Shown here: one piece after another, positions 1 to 10,636 of the stretch
How positions within the stretch are numbered: position 1 is the first letter of the stretch
How the letters are laid out: every line of letters begins with the position of its first letter
Assembly: GCF_040954835.1 (NCBI RefSeq)
Contig: NC_090697.1
Coordinates: 4,104,501 to 4,168,500, forward strand
DNA length: 64,000 nt
Reading direction: 5' to 3'
Origin: Lepisosteus oculatus
Lineage: Eukaryota > Chordata > Actinopteri > Semionotiformes > Lepisosteidae
The notes under the pieces: model-generated
What the model was told of the DNA's origin: nothing
What the model saw: only the letters and a program-made list of their open reading frames with translations
Databases searched by the model: none
Program-made: the position numbers and the translations under genes

Positions 1-1619
1 TTCCGGGACATATATATTTTGTTTCCTGATGATGCGTCTCGTTGTCTTTCAGACTGAGCCCTTTCCATCTGCGGGTCAGCTGGTTTCTCTTAGCGGCCAT
101 CTTGGTCAGGTCTAAGTCAAGTATAGTGAGCAGATCGTTCCTAAAATACCTGTCCTGGATGACCCTTCCTCTGGTCCTCTTACAATATCCATCCAATTAT
201 CGCATTTTCATTTTCTTTTTTTTATTTCATATTGCATTTCAATTATTTTAATTTGATATTATTTTCACCTGATAACTTTGTTGTTAAGGTAAGTCCTACC
301 TGTGTCCCTGACTCATATGTGTCTCTATCCATGGCATCCAATTTGGCCCCGGGTTAATTCCTTTCATTCTGCCTTGGATACCAAGAGGCTACATGTCTAC
401 AGGTTTATGTGCCTCAGCATTACACACTTGCTCCATTTGCCCAGGAGACTCTTATCAAACTCAATGGTTATAGAAGGCCAAGATGTTGCCGTTTACTTCT
501 ATCCCTCATTCTATTCACAGTACAAGTCTCTAATTTCCATTGCTGTTTTTCGGAGTACAATTAAAAACTCGGGCCCTTATCCATTCAGATAACACCGCCA
601 TTTTTAGCCAATTTAATAATACCAGTGACCTCTTTTCCCGTTTACAAAGTTCTCGCAAATCCGGAGCTATTGCGAATGTTTCTTCCAACTCAAGACTGCC
701 TCCTTGCTGCTCATGCCTATTTATTTTAATAAGCATATCGCCTAGGTCTTTGGAAGCCTTCCTTCTTTACATACAGTAACCCTAAACAAACACTCCTCCA
801 GTTGCTATCCAACTTCTGCGATGACTCACACTTCACAACACAAATTCTTCTCACCTCCTCCATGCTTCATAGTTCTGCATTGGTGGTGTGGAGTCCCGCT
901 TGATTCTTTTGGTGGTCCTGGTCTCCTTGTCCTATGGCCGGGAGATCAGTCCTCAGCCAAGCGGGTTAAGCGTGGGTGTTGTCATTCCTAGTGAACTGTA
1001 GTTGTTCGTGGTAGTAAATGCATATTTACGTGTCTTTGAGAGCTGAGATATCATTAACATATGAGACTTATATAACCTACCAGGTAGACAATAACACAAT
1101 AAAGTTTATATATTTTGACTTTGATGACATTTGTATCTTTCCTGAATCAATTACCAATCATTTGCATTACTCAAATTACAAATAGATCAACAAATATATT
1201 ACTCTTGTTTGTTTGCTATGCATTTTTTTATTTTATTTTTGTTTTGGGGCAATTATTTTTTATTTACCTACTTTGATCATATTTTCTAGTATTTTTATTA
1301 TTATCCTTATTATTATGTATTTAATTATTTATTGTATGAATTGTTATTGTATTATTATTGTTATTGTATAATATTATTTTTGTATGAATTTAATTTGTTT
1401 AGTACTGTATATGGTCATGTTTATTGGGTTTGTAGACTGTTTTACATTTTTTCAATTATTTTGTCTTTTTTTTTACATTTTAATATTTTGTTTGGACAGA
1501 CAATATGTTGTGTTTGTACTTGCAAGAATAGCGATTACAAACATTAAAATTATACTTGCTTTATTTTGTCCAACTGAGCAATTTTGCTTTTATAAAATAT
1601 ACCAACTTTTTCATGTTTA
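1..1619. other. AT-rich intergenic DNA, nothing recognised
   Basis: No gene is supported here. Short open frames on both strands match no family I know. Positions 1200-1620 are strongly T-rich and low in complexity. A short peptide near 570-600 faintly recalls an RNase H motif but is too short to call. Confidence 0.4.
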
Positions 1620-1990
1620 ATGTGTACGATGCTGTAATACAGTTTAAAATAATAAAAAGTCTAAACAGTATCAACTTGAATTCTTATCTCTATTAATATA
1701 ACTATCAAGTGGTATTAAATAAATACTGTGTTTTAGTATAGACTACACTTCAAAAAATAAAAATCTAATCTTTCCACATTTGATCCCAAGAGGAAGTACA
1801 ATACGCTCCTGCTTTGTTTAGCGATGGTATGAAAAATAAATCTAAATGGTGAGAAAGCAATGCTGGAAGTTTATTAAGATACTTAGAAGACAACAATATA
1901 CATTGCATTGTCAGATTTTTAATCAATAAAGACATTTAATTAAACATGTGTTTGCGATTTAAATCAAAATGGGGGTAATGGGGACTTATT
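1620..1990 (-). repeat. Fragment of the mosaic dispersed repeat family
   Basis: Read on the minus strand, 1620-1677 matches about 12936-12990 and 1925-1985 matches about 11820-11880, so this is an inverted relative of parts of the inverted-repeat block at 10637-14912. The match was found by eye and is interrupted. The class of the repeat is unknown. Confidence 0.45.
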
Positions 1991-2970
1991 ATTTCTCTCT
2001 TCTCTCTCTTATTATCAAAACTAGTTCAATTGCGTTTTTTTTTGGTTTCATGGAGGGCTTCTCATATAGTTGGGCATTCAGGTAGATTGCCAGGCGAAAG
2101 GATTAGTAATAATATATTGCTAAAGCAAGTCAGTTTTTTGCGACACATAAAAGACATATTGTGGCATTATTAAATAGGACGGACACAGTGACTCAGACAC
2201 TCGTTGAATGAAAAACACAGCACAACACAGCACATGTATATTTTATTCATTGGGAAATTGCTGACTGAATCGATAATAATACAACACACCAACAACACTT
2301 GTGTATGACTTGCAACATTAGATGATAAACAGTAGAATCACAGTTATATTCACCACTGTATTAATAGTTAAAATAGATACAAATTTCAAATTTGAAAGAT
2401 TTAAAAAAATAGTTTATTATTATTTTACATCTGCATGTGAGATCACAGGGTGCCCAGCGGGTGCTTTGTTTCTGTGGGACAGTGATTAGCTGCCGCCCCC
2501 CTTCAGCCAGTCAGTTGTGACAGAAATACTTTGTTCACATTTGCAGACCCAAGTGGAAAGGGAAAAAAAAATAAAAATGGCAAACACTGAATCGATGTTC
2601 TTCGAAACAATATTAACCGACAAAAGCAAAACTCAGGTCAAGTTGCCAAACTTAAATTTAGCAAAATTGAAAAGTTTTATTTTAAGTGCATCCATTTCTG
2701 TGAACATCAACTCAACAGAGTTGGAATGTGCCTTTTTATTGGTAGTTTTATTTTTAATCAAGGTATGCTGCAGTTCCTTTCCTTTCTCTGCCATCTGGTT
2801 CTCTGTCTTCACCCGTAAAACACCCTTTTTAACATTTTACTTAAATAAAGTTTATAGTAACTTTATTCTTCCTTGTTATCCATTTAATTGAAGTTGAGCT
2901 TTGTTACTACACTTTACAGTCTGCACACAATTCCCAGTACAATAGGAGTAATTAGACAAAACAGCAGTGA
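1991..2970. other. Intergenic DNA upstream of the first receptor
   Basis: No gene or known repeat recognised. It includes a C-rich patch near 2490-2505 and small open frames without recognisable similarity. Confidence 0.35.
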
Positions 2971-2973
2971 TTG

Positions 2974-3028
2974 TCAACACCTGAAAGCTGGAGGTGGGAT
3001 CGCTAAACCCTCTTTTATCATAAAAACA
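2974..3028 (+). promoter_or_regulatory. Putative core promoter of TAAR-1
   Basis: TCAACACCT at 2974-2982 matches the same word upstream of TAAR-3 and TAAR-6. It is followed about 43-46 bp later by a TATA-like ATAAAAAC at about 3020, some 137 bp before the start codon. The spacing resembles the clearer modules of TAAR-3 and TAAR-6. Promoter function is inferred from shared sequence and spacing among paralogues. Confidence 0.4.
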
Positions 3029-3156
3029 GGAAAGACAAGTCTGGAAACTGGTTCATTTCAATCTAGTATGATATATTTCAAACTTTTTACATGTTTTTAT
3101 GAGTGTCTTCCTTGTTAATATACTGTATATACAACTCAGCTCTTTACTTTACTTTG

Positions 3157-4206
3157 ATGGATTACAAACTAGTGAAATTAGATGAGATGCAACATCTTAC
3201 ATCATTAAATTATTGTTATCCACTGTATAATTCATCCTGTTCTAAGGAAGTCCGATCTCCAGCTGTGTATGTGGTGATGTATATTTCTGCAGTGGCAGTG
3301 GTGATGCTGACAGTGTGTGGAAACCTGATGGTGCTTCTTTCTATCTCTCACTTCAAGCAGCTCCACACACCAACCAACCTTCTCCTGCTCTCCCTGACTG
3401 TGGCAGACTTTCTGGTTGGAGTCATGGTGATGCCTTTCTCTTTAATTGAACTAATAGAAACATGTTGGTATTTTGGGGAAACTTTCTGTATACTTTATAA
3501 CATTTTTGTGTGTGTCCTAACTTCAGTATCGATTAGTAATTTAGTATTTATAGCAATAGATCGATATTTTGCAGTATGTGATCCATTGCTTTATTCCACC
3601 AAAATAACTATTAAAATAACATGCTTATTCATACTGTTGAGCTGGTTAATGTCACTCCTGTACAATATAGCACTTATTTATTTTAATGGAAATATGGGCA
3701 AATCTGCAGAACTGAGTGCTTGCCTTGGAGACTGCTTACTTTCAATTAGTGAACATTGGGGCACAGCTGACTTACTGATTACTTTTGTTTCGCCTTGTTC
3801 TATTATGCTAACACTTTACTTAAAAATCTTTATAGTTGCTAGAAAACATGCACAAGCCATTAGCTGTGCTGCAGATCAAATATATTCAACCACTGGGGTC
3901 CAAAGAACAATCCCCAAGAAATCTGAAAGAAAAGCTGCAAAAACATTAGGGATTGTAGTTGGATTTTTTCTGCTCTGCTGGGTCCCATGTTACATCTGTA
4001 CACTTGCAGAAGCAAACATGAATTTGTCATCTTCTTCTGTGCTAATGAATTTCCTCTCTTGGCTAGTGTATTTTAATTCTTTTGTTAACCCTGTTATTTA
4101 CAGTTTACTTTACCCCTGGTTTCAAAAGTCTATGAAACTCATTGTAACTTTTGAGATATGTAGTCCGGCATCTTCTTTGATGAACCTTTTCCCTGAAAAT
4201 CATTAA
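3157..4206 (+). CDS. Trace amine-associated receptor TAAR-1 of this array (clade III type, Val3.32/Asp5.42)
   Basis: Intact single-exon rhodopsin-class GPCR of 349 aa, probably an olfactory amine receptor signalling through Gs/Golf in sensory cilia. Visible landmarks: N-glycosylation site N25-S-S, N1.50 at N56, D2.50 at D84, C3.25 at C111, DRY at 135-137, W4.50 at W163, P5.50 at P213, CWVP at 274-277, and the TAAR fingerprint NSxxNPxxYxxxYxWF at 307-322. Position 3.32, seven residues after C111, is Val118, so the classical amine-binding Asp is missing. Asp205, eight residues before P213, is at 5.42 and is the probable amine anchor. An in-frame GTG lies upstream at 3103, but the first ATG is 3157, with G at +4, and gives a normal-length N-terminus. 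An alternative ATG is at 3187. Confidence 0.93.
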   Translation: MDYKLVKLDEMQHLTSLNYCYPLYNSSCSKEVRSPAVYVVMYISAVAVVMLTVCGNLMVLLSISHFKQLHTPTNLLLLSLTVADFLVGVMVMPFSLIELIETCWYFGETFCILYNIFVCVLTSVSISNLVFIAIDRYFAVCDPLLYSTKITIKITCLFILLSWLMSLLYNIALIYFNGNMGKSAELSACLGDCLLSISEHWGTADLLITFVSPCSIMLTLYLKIFIVARKHAQAISCAADQIYSTTGVQRTIPKKSERKAAKTLGIVVGFFLLCWVPCYICTLAEANMNLSSSSVLMNFLSWLVYFNSFVNPVIYSLLYPWFQKSMKLIVTFEICSPASSLMNLFPENH

Positions 4207-6620
4207 AACATTTGGTCATTTTTCTCTAGTCACAATCTATACTATTAAATTAAAATACTATTTTTTTCCTTTTCCGTTTTTTGTGACTCTCATATTTCAG
4301 AAAACAATACTGTAAAGACAGTTGTTGTAAATCTGTAATTTAGAAAGTAGAATGCAAGTAGGATGAAAGAATGTATTACAAGATATGAAACTATACAGTA
4401 TATCAAATCTCTATGACTGTTGACTACAAAACTTTAAAATCTACTATACAACAAGGAAATGTGAAATATGAAGTACTTTACAAAATCTGAAGTTTGACAT
4501 TGACATCTAATTTAATTGCTGGATGTGAAAGGTTTTGATTAGAAGGTTACATCTAAGTTAAGGTTTGTGTAAAAAGTGGCCCAGCCATGTTAATGAAGCT
4601 GTTATCATGGCTTATTTCAAGAAACTGTTTCAAGAGTTCCTTGAATGAATCATAATACCACATTCATGTGAGTATTATTCCATATAGAATACATTGGTGA
4701 TATAATTCTTATGTAAGACCATTTATAGTAATACAGTATATACTGTATCATTATTTAAACTTAGGTTCTTCAGGAAACCAAAAGGTACTGTATGCTGTGT
4801 TTCTATATACTGTACAGTATATACAGTAGTTATGTATATTGTATGTCAAAGGGAAAACTGTTAAATAACAGGAAATAGCTTTTAAAAAAATGGGATATTA
4901 CTACAACCAAATTTTATAATGTTTCCCCATTGTTTTTTCAAAGTAAATTGTAGGACAGCAGTGATTCACAGCACAGTACAGTGAAGTTTTTTAAAGCAGG
5001 TTTATTCTTATGAAAAGTGACTGCGCGGGAAAGGTTTTCTGTTCCCACCTAGGACCACTGTATTAAGTGCAAACTGAAGCCTGTGATTTCTCACACCCAT
5101 TCAACCAGAGAGAAATGAAACAGATTGTAGGATGCCAAATGGCATCTTCCTGTCCTGTTTTTTTTACTTCTGACACTGCCCCTTTCCCTGTATGTCCCTT
5201 TGATATGTTAAAGTCTTGCCTACTTTTAATGTATAAAAAGGAAAGTGTAACTTCAGTCCAGTGAGTGTGTCTTGAGTGCTAGGGGAAACCCTTTCTCTGT
5301 GATATGCTCCCCTTCAGCTGATTGAATTAAAGATCTCTGTTGACAATCTCCCAACCTGAGTGAAGACTGAGTTTTCTTTGACAGTACAAAATAACTATTG
5401 CACGTGACATCTAAGGCTTACCAGGAATAAGGAATAGCCACTCTGCCACAAGTGAAAGTATTTTCTATGATTCCAATACAATGGTAATGGTCACACATAA
5501 ACCTCCGTTCATGGTGACCTTAACTGAACTGTGCTGTCACTTCTTGCACTCTTAGTCTGTAATTCACAACTTCAAGGAGGAATCTCCAAGAGATCGGTCC
5601 TTATTAGACAGGACAGGAAAATTACACTGAGATACTGGGATTCTCTCCTTGCACTGGTGTCCAGTATCCAATCCTTAAAAACTGCCTGTAGATTTAAGGT
5701 ATGTCAAAACAGTATCTTGAGAGCTTAATTAATTAAACTGGCCTGTTAAAAGCTGAGCTGGAATGGAACCCTGTACACACACACACATTTCTTGACCTGC
5801 TGAAATGTGATTTATAGATACATATTTATCACGATCAACAAAAATACTTTTCCCTTTTCTCTTTCTCCTATTAAATGTACTGTAACTTTCTCTAATCTTT
5901 GTTATTTATTTCTAAAGCTGTCTTACCCAGATGCCCTTGTGTTTAAATTATCTTGAACACTGACAACTACAGTATATTAAGATTTTAGGGTGTTCCTTTT
6001 CATGTCTCTTTCTTTTAAATCTGTAATAAACTTTGTAACAAAGTAAAATTCTGAGTTATACTTGGTGCCAAAAGAACAAATAAAGTTAAAACGTGTTAAA
6101 TATACATACCACATACATTTCTTAAAGGAAAAGGAAATAAAAATGACAATCAAATAGGATCCAGAGTAGTTCATCTACAATCCATGCCCCACTGCATGTG
6201 TCTTGTTGTCTTTCTGATTCTCCAGATGGTGATGGTCACATGACCAAATAACAAAAGGACAGAGTGGGCTTGTAATAAGTGTGCAGGTAAATCCTTTCAT
6301 AACAACTATCAATGTGTTTCTTTTTATTTGTAAAATATATGAATACAATAGAAAATTGATACATTTTGGACAAATGTGTGCAGATAGCAAAAGGTCATGT
6401 CACAAGGGTGATAGGATAGAAAAGGGAATATAAAATGAAAGCTGGAAAAACATGGAAAAACATCAACATGGCTGAGGTGGCTGGCATCCCTTGTGTAACT
6501 AAAGAAGGGAAAACATGTAATTAGTCTTTGAAGTCTCGGTTCAGATTTTTTTAGCTGAAGCAGTTCTATAACCTCTGCTCTAAATCCCATAACAATAGGA
6601 CCCATTTAAATCAATTAACA
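4207..6620. other. Intergenic DNA between TAAR-1 and TAAR-2
   Basis: No gene recognised. The stretch has many short TACTGTA/TACAGTA palindromic words, for example 4733-4750 and 4803-4830. The remainder is AT-rich, with small frames that match nothing I know. Confidence 0.4.
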
Positions 6621-6621
6621 T

Positions 6622-6672
6622 TCATGAGCAGCTCCTAACAACAGGAGGAGCCACTAACAGACCTTAAAATAA
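6622..6672 (+). promoter_or_regulatory. Putative core promoter of TAAR-2
   Basis: TCAT at 6622 begins an element containing AGCTCCT and then CAGGAGGAG, which can pair as a short inverted repeat. It resembles the elements before TAAR-7 and TAAR-8. An A/T box TTAAAATAA begins at 6664, 42 bp downstream, close to the spacing seen for the other genes. Confidence 0.4.
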
Positions 6673-6888
6673 GATAAAAAACAAACACTTTATTCAGCAA
6701 TGTGAGGAAGACAACATACAGTAGCAATGTTATAGTCTTTCTGTCATCTATGGTAGATGGATTTGTTCTGGGGAGCACATACCTTTGTTTACGGGTTAGG
6801 TGATTAGAAAACATTTCTTTCATCTCAGTTAGTCTGAATTTCTTCCTACAAATTTGTGTGAATTTAGCTTTAAACATAATATTGTACA

Positions 6889-7911
6889 ATGGAAGTCACT
6901 CGTTCAGAAGAAACACAATTGGTGCATTTTTGTTTTCCATCTAACAATGCATCTTGTCATAAAGAAATTCGATCTACAGCAGCGTATGTTTCTCTGTACA
7001 CAGTGATGGCTGTGGCTGTTGGACTAACAGTGTGTGGGAATCTGTTGGTGATCATCTCCATCTCTCACTTCAAGCAGCTCCACACACCAACAAACCTGCT
7101 ACTCCTTTCGCTGGCTGTGGCTGACTTTCTAGTAGGAGCGACTGTGATGCCATTAAGTATTACAACCTTAATAGAAACCTGCTGGTACTTTGGGGACATT
7201 CTTTGCTCTTTTTACAAATCACTTGACTGTGTTCTGATTTCAGTTTCTCTTTGTAATCTGGTGTTAATCGCCATAGATCGTTACTTTGCTGTGTGTGACC
7301 CATTCTTTTATTCTACAAAAATAACAGTGAATGTGATGTACTTATTAATATTACTCAGCTGGTTCATATCTCCATTGTATGTGATAATTTTGCTTTATGT
7401 AAATGGCAATTTTAGTGATTCTAAAGCACTAAATCTCTGTCTTGGAGAGTGTGTGTTTATAATGAATGAAACATGGGCAACAATTGATATGGTTACTTCT
7501 TTTATATTGCCTTGCTCTGTTATGACAACTCTATATATAAAGATTTTTATAGTTGCAAAAAGGCATGCAAAAGTAATTAATTCTTTAAAAAATAATAATT
7601 CTAAGAAAGAAAAGATATTATCAAAAACCAACAAAAGAAAAGCTGAAAAGACATTAGGAATTGTAGTGTTTGCCTTTCTTCTTTGTTGGGTGCCATATTA
7701 CATTTGGTCACTAATTATAGAAAAGATTACAATATCCAGATTTATTTCACTTTATTTCCCTTGTGTGTTAGTTTATCTTAACTCTTCTATTAATCCAATT
7801 ATTTATGCTCTGTTTTATCCTTGGTTTCAGAAGTCGGCAAAACTAATATTAACTTTTAAAATATGTTATATAGCATCTTCTTTCAATAGCCTGTTTCCAG
7901 ACAACAAATAA
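6889..7911 (+). CDS. Trace amine-associated receptor TAAR-2 of this array (Asp3.32 plus Asp5.42, diamine-receptor type)
   Basis: Intact single-exon GPCR of 340 aa. Landmarks: N-glycosylation site N20-A-S, N1.50 at N51, D2.50 at D79, C3.25 at C106, DRY at 130-132, ECL2 cysteines C184 and C188, P5.50 at P208, CWVP at 266-269, and a complete TAAR fingerprint at 298-313. It is the only receptor here with acids at both amine-anchoring positions: Asp113 (3.32) and Asp200 (5.42). Zebrafish TAAR13c, the cadaverine receptor, uses this pair to bind the two ends of a diamine, so diamine sensing is a reasonable inference. The usual SERKAAKTLG at the ICL3/TM6 junction is changed to NKRKAEKTLG (249-257 region), and ICL3 is Asn/Lys-rich. 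The start ATG has A at -3 and G at +4. Confidence 0.94.
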   Translation: MEVTRSEETQLVHFCFPSNNASCHKEIRSTAAYVSLYTVMAVAVGLTVCGNLLVIISISHFKQLHTPTNLLLLSLAVADFLVGATVMPLSITTLIETCWYFGDILCSFYKSLDCVLISVSLCNLVLIAIDRYFAVCDPFFYSTKITVNVMYLLILLSWFISPLYVIILLYVNGNFSDSKALNLCLGECVFIMNETWATIDMVTSFILPCSVMTTLYIKIFIVAKRHAKVINSLKNNNSKKEKILSKTNKRKAEKTLGIVVFAFLLCWVPYYIWSLIIEKITISRFISLYFPCVLVYLNSSINPIIYALFYPWFQKSAKLILTFKICYIASSFNSLFPDNK

Positions 7912-8039
7912 AATATGTTTTTAGTGTGTAACAAGTTAGTAATGTATAGTTTATAAATTGTTAGTGTATCACTATTTGTCATAGTTTTTCTAACAGCAGT
8001 AATCTGAAAGAAAAAATCTTCATTTATCAAAACAGAGAA

Positions 8040-8290
8040 TGCTTAGTCCATTGCAATTGGTCTTGGTACTGGTTACATTGATATCCAGACTGAATATCTT
8101 ACAAAGGGCATTGTTGTGTGAAACACCTTGAACAATATAACCAATGTTAACCATGTTCCGCAACATGTTCAGTGCAAAACAATGTTTGTATTCAATGCAA
8201 GGGATCTGCATGTGAATAAGATATTTTAGGTGGTTATGAAGTCAGTTAATATGCTTTTAATAGCTGGGTAAATCTGTATGAAGACAATCA
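8040..8290. repeat. Copy 1 of a direct duplication downstream of TAAR-2
   Basis: Shares several long words with 8690-8940 in the same order and orientation, including GGTACTGGTTA, GTGAAACACCTTGAACAA and GAAGTCAGTTAATAT. The copies are about 645 bp apart and visibly diverged by substitutions and small indels. Confidence 0.6.
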
Positions 8291-8369
8291 TTTTAAGTTG
8301 TCTAACAAAATGCTTTCATTCAAAAGGAAGCACTTGATGCCTGAGAACGTGACTGCAAAAGGTTTTGCA

Positions 8370-8585
8370 AACAGCTGGGGCAGCACAGTGGTGCAGTGCT
8401 TTGCATTGCTGCCTTGCAGTGCTGGGATCCTGAGTTCAATATTCTCCCCATGTTCATGTGGGTTTCATCTCACTTCCTTCCAGTTAACATACCAGCATGT
8501 TTTTGGACTATGAAAGGAAACCGGAGCACCTGGAGGAAACCCACACCGACATGGGGAAAACATACAAAAGTTTTGTTTGCAGGTT
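8370..8585. repeat. Fold-back copy of a common fish interspersed repeat
   Basis: The left half (8370-8490) reads the repeat in one orientation (GGCAGCACAGTGGTGCAG... to the ATGTGGGTTTC part). The right half (8490-8585) reads an overlapping part in the other orientation (CATGTTTTTGGACTATG, then AAACCGGAGCACCTGGAGG). The family is SINE- or MITE-like and is also present at 17915-18180. It lies between the two direct copies described here. Confidence 0.5.
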
Positions 8586-8689
8586 TCTCTCTCTCCACTG
8601 CTGTTTGCCTTTTCTTTACTGCCCCTTGCACAAACAATCAACTGAGCTCACACTGTAGAATCTATCAGGAACACGAACACACAGAGCAA

Positions 8690-8940
8690 TAGGTCTCGGT
8701 ACTGGTTATATTGATATGCACAGTATTGTAAAGTAATACAAAAAGTAATACAAATTGTATTGTTATGTGAAACACCTTGAACAACATAACCAAGGCTTGA
8801 GCTTTCAGGCTGCACAATATGTTCAGAAAAATAATGTTTGTATTAAATGTCAGAATTCCACATGAGACTTGTGTTTTTGAAGTCAGTTAATATTGCATTA
8901 ATATCTGTGTTTCCCACATACTGTATGTTGTGAAAATATG
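8690..8940. repeat. Copy 2 of a direct duplication downstream of TAAR-2
   Basis: Homologue of 8040-8290. Together they suggest a local tandem duplication whose middle contains the fold-back repeat at 8370-8585. Confidence 0.6.
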
Positions 8941-9755
8941 TTGTGAGACATCTGTAAATTATTGTTTTCATACAATAGTTTTTACACAGCTTTTATGTTG
9001 CATATATCCCTATGAAACATTTAACAGACAGAAAAGGCTAAAATAATAATTCATATTACTGATGATATTTTCATCTATTTATTTGCTTTTAACAGTAAAT
9101 AGTCAGTTTACACCATACCCATCATTCCAAATAAAATGATATCACCACACATTGATACAAAAGAAAAAAAAACTACATAATGATGTGTTATGACATATAG
9201 AGACAGAACTGCACAGCTTTCCAATACCAGAATAATACTAGAAAGAAAGAGGAAAAAATAATTAAGAAAGGAGATCCCAAATGGGTGACCAGATCTTCAA
9301 AAGTGCTCAGATACTACAAGTGGAGATCGTATGTCAGTTTTTTCAAAGGTAGAAATACAGCTTCTTGAGAGAGCCACATTTCAACAGTCAGTACCTTGGA
9401 GACAGACCATAGCAGCAAAATACTGTACATTTCTTAGCAAAATGAACAAGCACAGAAAATTGGCACTCTGAATCTGTCATGTTTGACTGTATAATCACTG
9501 TATAGAAGATACAACTATGCAGACGTAGTAAAATGTAAACCTATTTTTTTTTCAATGACAGAATATACAGTACATTACTTAAGCATTGATTAATTTTACT
9601 GCATTTTTACTGCCAATTTTACTGCATAATAAATGAAACAAAGTATCTTCTGTAGCTGAATATGGCACATAAAATACTGATTTGATCTGCCTGGGTGTAT
9701 CGTTTGTAGACTGGCTGGGGTTAGACAGAATTTATTAAGAAATTTTAAATTAATT
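8941..9755. other. Intergenic DNA, nothing recognised
   Basis: AT-rich sequence without a recognisable gene, RNA or repeat. Confidence 0.35.
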
Positions 9756-9888
9756 AATAATAATAATAATTATTATAATTGCTTACACTTATATAGCGCT
9801 TTTCTGGACACTCCACTCAAAGCACTTTACAGGTAATGGGGATCACCTCCACCACCACCAATGTGCAGGCCCACCTGGATGATGCGAC
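9756..9888 (-). repeat. 3' end of the 5S-type SINE family (minus strand)
   Basis: On the minus strand this is the tail seen at 38200-38339 and 58680-58814: a GGTGGTGG patch, ATTACCTGTAAAG, then TGAGTGGAGTGTCC, AGCGCTATATAAGTGTAAG and an (ATT)n tail. Only about the last 130 bp are present, as expected of a 5'-truncated retrocopy. Confidence 0.7.
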
Positions 9889-10636
9889 CTGGAAATTAAG
9901 CTCTTGTATGGTAACAGAAGTGCTTTTTTGGACATAGCTTTTCACAAATTGCTAACCAGTCCTCCTCTATAAATGAGTGCCCCAAGTCTGGCTCCAGTCT
10001 GGCTTTTTTTCTACCAGGAGGAAATATTTTTAAGTCTTAGTGAACACAAATCTCAAACTGTTTTGTTTCCTAACGGATAAAAGACAGACAAGTGGGTATA
10101 TTCAAGTATGATCTATCAGCCCTGTAGGCCATTAGAGTACTGAGTATTACAAAGTTATCTGACAAGTTATCTGCCAGATTAAGATTGTACATAAAGGGTA
10201 GAGATTGTATGGGTCACGCATGATATACTCCTAATTGTATATTAACCCAAAGAGAATCACGCCTGTTAATACACTACCTAACCATATGCTTTATTTGGAC
10301 AGACCAGTAACATAAATAAGTCTGGAACCTCTCTTCACTCTTTGGTTTTAATAATTGTATAAATTTAGCCATAGGTTTTTAATTATTTCAAATAAATGTA
10401 GATATATTTCTATTTAATTCTTTGAAGAAGGAAGTAGGTAGGTGGGAATGAAGAGAATGAAAAAGATAAATCAAACAGGGGAAAATTTCATTCTAACTGC
10501 ATTTATTCTCTCAGAAATGAGAATGGGTTACGACACCATGTGGTTTTACTCCTTACCAGAAGTTCTGGATGCTGGCATTTGTCCGGGGTTTAAGTACAGT
10601 TGCAACACCCTCAAGTTAAGCTTGGATGTGATAAAC
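9889..10636. other. Intergenic DNA, nothing recognised
   Basis: No gene or known repeat recognised. A 112-codon frame starting at 10442 runs into the inverted-repeat block at 10637 and has no recognisable domain. Confidence 0.35.

Noticed and set aside
530-779. Peptide near 570-600 (IHSDNTAIFSQF) resembling the RNase H motif of tyrosine-recombinase retroelements
   Set aside because: Only a few residues match and the neighbouring sequence does not continue the domain.
3103-3156. Eighteen extra N-terminal codons on TAAR-1
   Set aside because: The frame is open, but its first codon is GTG and the peptide is unlike any family N-terminus. The first ATG at 3157 gives the normal length.
4733-4830. 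Clusters of TACTGTA/TACAGTA palindromes as regulatory sites
   Set aside because: The words are scattered over the whole window without relation to the genes and look like a genome-wide compositional habit or relics of a simple repeat.
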